Assembly (NCBI GenBank): GCA_900544885.1
Contig: UQWU01000029.1
Span: forward strand, 1 to 20,286
DNA from: an uncultured Phascolarctobacterium sp.
Lineage (GTDB): Bacteria > Bacillota > Negativicutes > Acidaminococcales > Acidaminococcaceae
Direction of reading: 5' to 3'
Length of the DNA: 20,286 nt
Shown one piece after another: positions 16,621 to 20,286 of the stretch (positions are counted from its first letter, which is position 1; each line of letters begins with the position of its first letter). Made by a program: the position numbers and the translations under genes. The notes under the pieces are model-generated. The model was not told the origin of the DNA. It worked only from the letters and a program-made list of their open reading frames with translations, and ran no database searches.

Positions 16621-17319
16621 TTATTTGTCCTTAACCTCAAATTTATAACCTACACCCCAGATAGTTGTAATATCCCAACTGGAATCTGCAGGTATGTTAA
16701 GTTTTTGACGAATACGTTTAATATGAGTATCAACTGTTCTAGTGTCGCCATAATAGGAATAGCCCCAGATAGTTTCCAGAAGCTGATTACGGGAGAACGC
16801 TTTGCCAGGGTTAGAAGCAAGGCACCATAAAAGCTCCATTTCTTTAGTGGTAAATGTCATTTTATGACCAAATGCAGTTACTTGATATTGTTCCATATCA
16901 ATAACCAGGCCATCATAAGTAATACGGGAAACCTCGCCACTCTTTTCTTTAGTGCCTACGCGGCGCAGCACAGCTTTAACACGTGCAACAACCTCGCGTG
17001 AATTAAACGGTTTAGTAATATAGTCATCAGCGCCGATTTCCAGACCAGCGATACGTTCATCATCGTCGTCCTTAGCAGTAACCATGATGATCGGCAGATC
17101 ACTCATTTTACGTACTTGCTTGCAGACTTCAATACCATCTAAGACAGGCATCATAATATCTAAAAGTAAAATATCAGGTTTTTCACTCTGTACTTTTAAA
17201 ATAGCAGCAGCACCGTCTTCAGTTTCAATTACCTGGAAGCCTTCTTTTTCAAAATAGATGCGCAGAATCTCGCGAATCTGAGCTTCGTCATCAGCGATTA
17301 AAATTTTTTGTTTAGCCAT
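16621..17319 (-). CDS. OmpR/PhoB-family DNA-binding response regulator
   Basis: The 232-residue protein has a receiver domain with the acidic pair Asp10/Asp11, phospho-acceptor Asp54 (LLLDIMMP), Thr81 and Lys103 (DDYITKPF), all in place. A winged-helix DNA-binding domain follows (about 130-230; LLWCLASNPGKAFSRNQLL, then RTVDTHIKRIRQKL and the wing WGVGYKFE). It is the partner of the sensor kinase that follows. The ATG at 17317-17319 has AGGAG 7 bases upstream. It heads a five-gene operon ending with the exported dipeptidase and stands behind a 793-base non-coding region with repeated TGTCAC-like words, which suggests autoregulation or complex control of this promoter. Confidence 0.96.
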   Translation of the reverse strand: MAKQKILIADDEAQIREILRIYFEKEGFQVIETEDGAAAILKVQSEKPDILLLDIMMPVLDGIEVCKQVRKMSDLPIIMVTAKDDDDERIAGLEIGADDYITKPFNSREVVARVKAVLRRVGTKEKSGEVSRITYDGLVIDMEQYQVTAFGHKMTFTTKEMELLWCLASNPGKAFSRNQLLETIWGYSYYGDTRTVDTHIKRIRQKLNIPADSSWDITTIWGVGYKFEVKDK

Positions 17320-17367
17320 AATATCACTCCTGCTACATTAGTATTTTTTGTTATTACTATTGATATA

Positions 17368-17376
17368 ATTATAACA
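17368..17376 (-). promoter_or_regulatory. Extended -10 promoter of the two-component operon
   Basis: The minus strand reads TGTTATAAT, a perfect TGnTATAAT. No good -35 lies 17 bases upstream, which fits dependence on an activator. The predicted start is near 17361, leaving a leader of about 41 bases before the regulator ATG. Confidence 0.55.
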
Positions 17377-17412
17377 CATGAACACCTTTTTTGTATTCTC
17401 CAGCCACTGTCA

Positions 17413-17437
17413 CAGATTTTTTAGGCTAAAAAGTCTG
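17413..17437. promoter_or_regulatory. 25-base palindrome upstream of the response-regulator promoter
   Basis: Two 12-base arms (CAGATTTTTTAG and CTAAAAAGTCTG) match at 11 of 12 positions around a central G at 17425, about 64 bases upstream of the predicted transcription start. A TGTCACA word abuts it at 17408-17414. No T-tract follows on either strand, so an operator is more likely than a terminator. OmpR-type regulators usually bind direct repeats, so the palindrome may belong to another factor. Confidence 0.4.
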
Positions 17438-17929
17438 ATGTTCGTCTCTAAAGTGACAAAAATGTGTCATAGGCTTACAAGTTATACCTAATTCAGTCAT
17501 GAATAAGCTATTATTTCGTCAAGACCGCTCTTAGTAATAGCAAAAAATAGAGAACACATAAGCGAACGAAATGTGACGGTGGTTCGCAATAATAAATAAT
17601 TATTTAAAAAATCACAAGAAAATTACTACTTTGTCACAGTATTGCCACTCTTTTGACTGCTTAGTCACTCATATTTTGCACATTTACTACCATAGTAAAA
17701 GCTATCCTAGACTTTTCAGTCAGTACGCTATCATTGAACAAAAGCTATTTCTCATTCATAAAGTTTAAATCATATTCATATCCGCTAATACTAACACAAT
17801 TCCATTATCTGACTAAAATAAAAATAGTTCAGCCCGTGTTTGCCTGCATCATCAACGCAACCATCCGTATACTGAACCATTAGTTAATCCTGAAACTAAA
17901 TAGAAAAAATAGTAGCAGCTTAAAACCCT

Positions 17930-17976
17930 TACTTCTACTGCTTACCCAAGGGCAAGTTTTTGCCTGTTAAGAAGTA
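17930..17976. repeat. Nested stem-loop in the non-coding region
   Basis: Outer arms TACTTCT (17930-17936) and AGAAGTA (17970-17976) enclose an inner hairpin GGCAA-GTTT-TTGCC (17951-17964, allowing shared T). No U-tract follows closely on either strand. It could be part of a long leader or small RNA, or chance pairing in AT-rich DNA. Confidence 0.3.
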
Positions 17977-18026
17977 TATTTCTGAACTTCACATTAAACC
18001 TTAAGGAGATAAGTAATAACTAGCAA

Positions 18027-18075
18027 ATAACAAATAACCGCACCATCAAACTTCAACTACTTTTTTATTTGTTAT
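18027..18075 (-). terminator. Weak AT-rich inverted repeat after the coiled-coil protein gene
   Basis: Perfect 11-base arms (ATAACAAATAA at 18027-18037 and its complement at 18065-18075) are separated by 27 bases, starting 37 bases past the stop of the coiled-coil gene. The stem is almost all A-T pairs and no clean U-tract follows, so this is a weak terminator candidate at best. Confidence 0.25.
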
Positions 18076-18112
18076 AGTCTTAACAGACGGGAAGATAATA
18101 AAAATATAACTA

Positions 18113-18625
18113 TTACAGCTCTATAGTAAACTTCACTGTAGTATTAATAACGTCCAAAGCATTCTGTGCTCTCGACAGTTCATCAGTAACCTTTTGGTAA
18201 TCAGCACGTACCTTTTCTAAGTCATAGTTTACGTAACAGTAATCAACGACCATTCTATTGCCATCATAAGCACTAAGATTTACACGTTGTTTCGGCAGAC
18301 GGGCAACCATCTCTGCCAACTTCTGTTTTCTATAAGACAACATAGGCAGATATACCAATAATTGGTCAATGGTCTTGTCAAATCCCGGTACCTGTTGGTT
18401 ACAGTTAAAAAGGTTCAGTGCATGCTTTACTTTAATAATTTTCTCCTGTACAACCTCTAAACGTTCCTGCATCTCTTCATAAACATAAGTAGGACGTACA
18501 GACTCTACGTCTTCGCCTAAAGCAGCATTAAAGGTACTGCACTGCTTCTCCATACTTCGCAGAGCCTCCAGCTCTTCATTCAATTGCCGTAGCAGCTTAG
18601 CTGCTTCAGAAGATGTGTATTCCAT
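18113..18625 (-). CDS. Coiled-coil protein of unknown function
   Basis: This 170-residue cytoplasmic protein is mostly helical with heptad-like repeats at about 5-30 and 48-72 and again at 135-160. A central block (FNCNQQVPGFDKTIDQLLVYLPM, in two parts at about 73-95) and an aromatic block VVDYCYVNYDLEKVRADY (126-143) separate the helices, and it ends with LDVINTTVKFTIEL. This arrangement resembles a family of uncharacterised coiled-coil proteins I recall from many gut Firmicutes, with a DYxYxNYD block and a terminal INTTxxF; that is recognition by pattern, not a database result. I chose ATG 18623-18625, which has GGGGAGG 7 bases upstream; a GTG at 18653-18655 would add ten residues that merely read through that ribosome site. 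It lies 37 bases after the acidic-linker gene, whose product also begins MEY. Confidence 0.8.
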   Translation of the reverse strand: MEYTSSEAAKLLRQLNEELEALRSMEKQCSTFNAALGEDVESVRPTYVYEEMQERLEVVQEKIIKVKHALNLFNCNQQVPGFDKTIDQLLVYLPMLSYRKQKLAEMVARLPKQRVNLSAYDGNRMVVDYCYVNYDLEKVRADYQKVTDELSRAQNALDVINTTVKFTIEL

Positions 18626-18632
18626 GGTAAAT

Positions 18633-18639
18633 CCTCCCC
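18633..18639 (-). promoter_or_regulatory. Strong ribosome binding site deciding the coiled-coil gene start
   Basis: GGGGAGG on the minus strand lies 7 bases before ATG 18623-18625. It excludes the longer GTG reading, in which these bases would be coding. Confidence 0.75.
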
Positions 18640-18662
18640 TACCCCATAAATTCACTTATTAA

Positions 18663-19604
18663 TTAATCAGCATCCTCTTCCTCGCTTATAATCTCACTAG
18701 CGGGTCTTAAAGCGCCATTAATTGGTTCCACAACAATATAACCTATCTCGGATTGTGCAGGATGAGTAACATTACAGCCATAGCAGCGGCAAACATTACT
18801 GTAGAACAAATCCTCTCTAGCAGCTGCCCAATCACTCTTATCTGCCCCGATATACAACATGGTATACCATTCACCTTTCTCGGTTCCGTAATGCAGCACA
18901 TGATAAACCATGCAGTTCAGCTGTTTTTCTAAAGTAGCGACCATACCCTTTTCATGCTCATCCAAGAAATATAATCTACCTCTGTCATCAGACATATATA
19001 CAATGCCCTTAGCAGCAAAATCCTTCACTAGACGCGGATTTAAGCTAGCAAAGCAACGCATAGTATTCACAGCTTCTTTATGCATTTCTTCTAACGTAGC
19101 ATTAATTTTTTTTGGAACCGCTGCTTCTTCCTTTTCGTCGCCTACCTTGGGAACATTATTATCTGCCCCGGCATTATCCACATCATCCTCAGACGCATCA
19201 GAATCGTCTGTAAACGTTTCTTGGCCGCCTTCAATAGCATCAGCAGCATAAGCATCTAAAAGCTCGTCAGTAGTCCCTTCTAGCTCTTTATTAGACGGTA
19301 GTGCAGTCTGCTCCGGCAAAGAAATTAAAATATTTTCAGCATACAGATAAGCAGCAGCCGTTGCAAATAACACTGCATTGAACTGCAAAGTCTTTTCGGT
19401 AGAACACAGCGGCAAAGAACCTACTAAATTCTTTTCTGTTACATGCTCCTGCGTACCTAAAACATTACAGAATTCCTGTATAACACTTTTATAATATACG
19501 CCATTATCATCCTGCCACAACAGTACCTCTACTACCTTAGGATTAAAGGCTAGATTATAATTACAGCGTAGATAATGAGTCAGATCTATACGATCATATT
19601 CCAT
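18663..19604 (-). CDS. Uncharacterised two-domain protein with acidic linker and CxCxxC cluster
   Basis: I do not recognise this 313-residue protein. It has no signal peptide or membrane segment. The N-terminal domain (about 1-105) opens MEYDRIDLTHYLRC and ends before a strongly acidic, low-complexity linker (about 107-165, rich in D, E, G and A, including TDDSDASEDDVDNAG). The C-terminal domain (about 168-300) contains KGIVYMSDDRGRLYFLDEH, WYTMLYIGADKSDW and VCRCYGCNVTHP (Cys272, Cys274, Cys277). The chain ends in a second acidic tail, SEEEDAD. The three close cysteines could bind a metal, but a fourth ligand is not evident. I chose ATG 19602-19604 because GAGGAGG lies 9 bases upstream; an upstream in-frame start near 19643 would make an odd hydrophobic extension from AT-rich leader. 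It forms a unit with the coiled-coil gene 37 bases downstream. Confidence 0.78.
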   Translation of the reverse strand: MEYDRIDLTHYLRCNYNLAFNPKVVEVLLWQDDNGVYYKSVIQEFCNVLGTQEHVTEKNLVGSLPLCSTEKTLQFNAVLFATAAAYLYAENILISLPEQTALPSNKELEGTTDELLDAYAADAIEGGQETFTDDSDASEDDVDNAGADNNVPKVGDEKEEAAVPKKINATLEEMHKEAVNTMRCFASLNPRLVKDFAAKGIVYMSDDRGRLYFLDEHEKGMVATLEKQLNCMVYHVLHYGTEKGEWYTMLYIGADKSDWAAAREDLFYSNVCRCYGCNVTHPAQSEIGYIVVEPINGALRPASEIISEEEDAD

Positions 19605-19613
19605 AAACAAAAA

Positions 19614-19620
19614 CCTCCTC
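19614..19620 (-). promoter_or_regulatory. Strong ribosome binding site deciding the acidic-linker gene start
   Basis: GAGGAGG on the minus strand lies 9 bases before ATG 19602-19604 and overlaps the longer alternative reading frame, which it makes unlikely. The 150 bases upstream are AT-rich with TATAA-like words but no well-spaced promoter pair. Confidence 0.7.
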
Positions 19621-19787
19621 AAAAAAATACACAAAATAATCATTTACGATTACCTTTCTTTACTTCTACTTTTTTTATAACTAATCCTGCTTAAAAAAAG
19701 TTTCAAAAAGCAATTTTTACGAAATTTTTATGTGTACAAGACATATTTTTACAGCATTTTTATTTACAAAAGCGTATAGTATTAATT

Positions 19788-20117
19788 GTGAGGACAAAGT
19801 ATTGAAAACACTTTATCCCAACAGCTGTCCGCCCAGGCAGTATGCAGTCACCTCGGGAAGCCTACCTTGTACAAAACTCCTAAAAAACCTGCTTTCTGCT
19901 TTCCGAGGTACTGTATACAAACTTTACTTTGGCATTAACAGCTCTTACAGCTGTTAATGATGAATGCTTTATCCAGAGCATTCATATATTCTTTGCTTAG
20001 CGGAGCATCCTGTCTGCTCTGTCACCCTTGCAGTAATCATGCTCCGCTAAACATCCCAAGACATAACAATAGCTTTACTTATCTGACTGCAGTTTTTACA
20101 AGCTGCAGTCTTTTTTT
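19788..20117 (+). ncRNA. Candidate structured non-coding RNA, about 330 nt, unknown family
   Basis: The plus strand holds five consecutive hairpins and a Rho-independent terminator. H1 is 19792-19818 (8 of 9 pairs). H2 is 19840-19918 (19 pairs including two G-U, one small internal bulge, 38-base loop). H3 is 19933-19959 (10 perfect pairs). H4 is 19960-19985 (9 perfect pairs, directly abutting H3, so the two can stack). H5 is 19997-20050 (12 perfect pairs, 30-base loop). The terminator is 20085-20117. A TATAGT -10-like box at 19775-19780 puts transcription start near 19788, at the foot of H1, though no good -35 is present. Two octamers recur, CTTTATCC (19811, 19967) and ACAGCTGT (19821, 19947), allowing alternative or tertiary pairing. 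The downstream gene is convergent, so this is a free-standing RNA rather than a leader. I match it to no known family. The 183 bases between it and the 19604 start are AT-rich and hold nothing clear. Confidence 0.55.
20085..20117 (+). terminator. Rho-independent terminator on the plus strand
   Basis: A perfect 8-base stem GACTGCAG / CTGCAGTC (20085-20092 and 20103-20110) with a 10-base loop is followed at once by seven T on the plus strand. The minus strand has no T-run after the stem. It is the only clear plus-strand terminator without a plus-strand protein gene in front of it, and so supports transcription of the RNA candidate. Confidence 0.8.
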
Positions 20118-20121
20118 CAAA

Positions 20122-20151
20122 CAAAAAAGGTACTGCTTACTGGCAGTACCT
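20122..20151 (-). terminator. Rho-independent terminator of the gene at the window edge
   Basis: On the minus strand a perfect 9-base stem AGGTACTGC / GCAGTACCT with a 6-base loop runs into six T (20123-20128), about 40 bases past the stop at 20192. It converges with the plus-strand terminator only a few bases away. Confidence 0.88.
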
Positions 20152-20191
20152 ATCTTTGCGATATTATTCGATTATTCGAATGTAAGCTTGA

Positions 20192-20286
20192 TTATTTTCT
20201 TGTCAGTTTGTAGATCAGTGCATTACAGATAGCAGCAGCTACATTGCTACCGCCTTTACGGCCACGAGCAACAATGTAAGGAATGC
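20192..20286 (-). CDS. C-terminal fragment of an unrecognised gene
   Basis: The last 30 residues of a minus-strand protein are visible before a TAA at 20192-20194. The tail reads IPYIVARGRKGGSNVAAAIC and then NALIYKLTRK. The basic glycine-rich stretch ARGRKGGSN followed by an alanine-rich helix looks like the end of a conserved soluble protein, but I cannot name the family from this fragment. The frame is supported by a strong terminator just downstream and by codon use like its neighbours. The start and most of the gene lie beyond the window. Confidence 0.7.
   Translation of the reverse strand, partial: IPYIVARGRKGGSNVAAAICNALIYKLTRK

Larger units (their letters stand above)
17320..18112. 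other. 793-base non-coding region upstream of the two-component operon
   Basis: I find no supportable protein gene here. The part near the regulator gene holds its extended -10 promoter, a 25-base palindrome and several TGTCAC-like words: TGTCACA at 17408-17414 and 17632-17638, GTGACA at 17453-17458, TGTCA at 17465-17469, TGTGAC at 17572-17577 and AGTCAC at 17663-17668. The pair at 17454-17469 forms TGACA-N6-TGTCA. Farther upstream are a nested stem-loop (17930-17976) and an AT-rich inverted repeat (arms 18027-18037 and 18065-18075) that may end the coiled-coil gene. The stretch is AT-rich throughout, with frequent stops in all frames. Confidence 0.6.

Noticed and set aside
12711..17319. A vancomycin-resistance (van) cluster
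   Set aside because: There is no vanH-like dehydrogenase or D-Ala-D-Lac ligase gene, and the dipeptidase carries a signal peptide, so it would not clear cytoplasmic D-Ala-D-Ala.
17791..17880. Minus-strand small gene of 29 codons with AGGA 7 bases before its ATG
   Set aside because: The ribosome site is suggestive, but 29 codons in AT-rich non-coding DNA are too little to support a gene without conservation data.
19730..19957. Plus-strand open frame of 75 codons across the RNA candidate
   Set aside because: No ribosome site precedes the ATG, the product has no domain-like pattern, and the frame is laid over hairpins H1 to H3, whose pairing explains the sequence better.
19788..20117. Identity as 6S RNA, tmRNA, RNase P RNA or SRP RNA
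   Set aside because: The 5' and 3' ends do not pair into one rod as in 6S RNA; no tRNA-like CCA end, no RNase P core words and no SRP domain IV loop are visible.
19605..20120. T-box or riboswitch leader for the minus-strand gene at 18663-19604
   Set aside because: No T-box consensus (such as AGGGTGGNACCGCG) is present on the minus strand, and no minus-strand terminator or antiterminator lies near the gene start; the U-tract polarity points to the plus strand.
19957..20232. Plus-strand open frame of 91 codons
   Set aside because: It runs through the plus-strand terminator, the minus-strand terminator and into the C-terminal coding region at 20192-20286, so it cannot be a real gene.
1..20286. 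CRISPR arrays, insertion sequences, prophage genes, tRNA or rRNA genes
   Set aside because: I read both strands for regularly spaced repeats, transposase or integrase motifs, T-loop GGTTCRA signatures and rRNA core words and found none I could support.

Overview
The window reads as ordinary chromosome of an AT-rich member of the Bacillota (Firmicutes). The block radical-SAM gene / smc / ftsY / ylxM / ffh, a YlbF-family protein, a YqeG-type phosphatase and strong purine-rich Shine-Dalgarno sites all fit that phylum. My best guess is a gut Negativicute (Acidaminococcaceae-like), but nothing in the window proves an outer membrane, so the class is inference. Every protein gene I can support lies on the minus strand, so transcription runs from high to low coordinates. 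I see no tRNA, rRNA, CRISPR array, insertion sequence, prophage gene or origin.

Layout in transcription order. (1) 20192-20286 is the C-terminal tail of an unrecognised gene, closed by a strong terminator. (2) 19605-20120 holds no convincing protein gene. Its plus strand carries five hairpins in a row and a canonical terminator, and is my best candidate for an undescribed structured RNA. (3) 18113-19604 is a two-gene unit of uncharacterised proteins: an acidic-linker protein with a CxCxxC cluster and a coiled-coil protein. (4) 17320-18112 is a 793-base non-coding stretch with repeated TGTCAC-like words, a 25-base palindrome and an extended -10 promoter. (5) 12711-17319 is a tightly coupled five-gene operon: OmpR-type response regulator, sensor kinase, YqeG-like phosphatase, nitrilase-family amidase and an exported VanX-type D-Ala-D-Ala dipeptidase with an additional N-terminal domain. 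(6) 10161-12657 is a second unit: ylbF-like gene, murB, a small unknown, and a ferredoxin-nitroreductase fusion. (7) 9229-10008 is a ydcF/elyC-like membrane protein preceded by a leader with competing inverted repeats. (8) 7819-9057 holds a small membrane protein and a Cof-type HAD phosphatase. (9) 6225-7717 is a radical SAM gene overlapping a deoxyinosine/uracil-DNA glycosylase gene. (10) 1-6156 is the chromosome-segregation and protein-targeting block smc, ftsY, ylxM, ffh, with ffh cut by the window edge.

Two themes link the genes. The low-coordinate end serves the signal recognition particle pathway (Ffh, its receptor FtsY, and YlxM) and chromosome condensation (SMC). The middle serves the cell wall: MurB makes UDP-MurNAc, the VanX-like enzyme splits D-Ala-D-Ala outside the cytoplasm, YdcF/ElyC relatives affect envelope integrity, and a two-component system sits at the head of the dipeptidase operon. 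The least explained parts are the structured plus-strand RNA candidate and the two uncharacterised proteins beside it.
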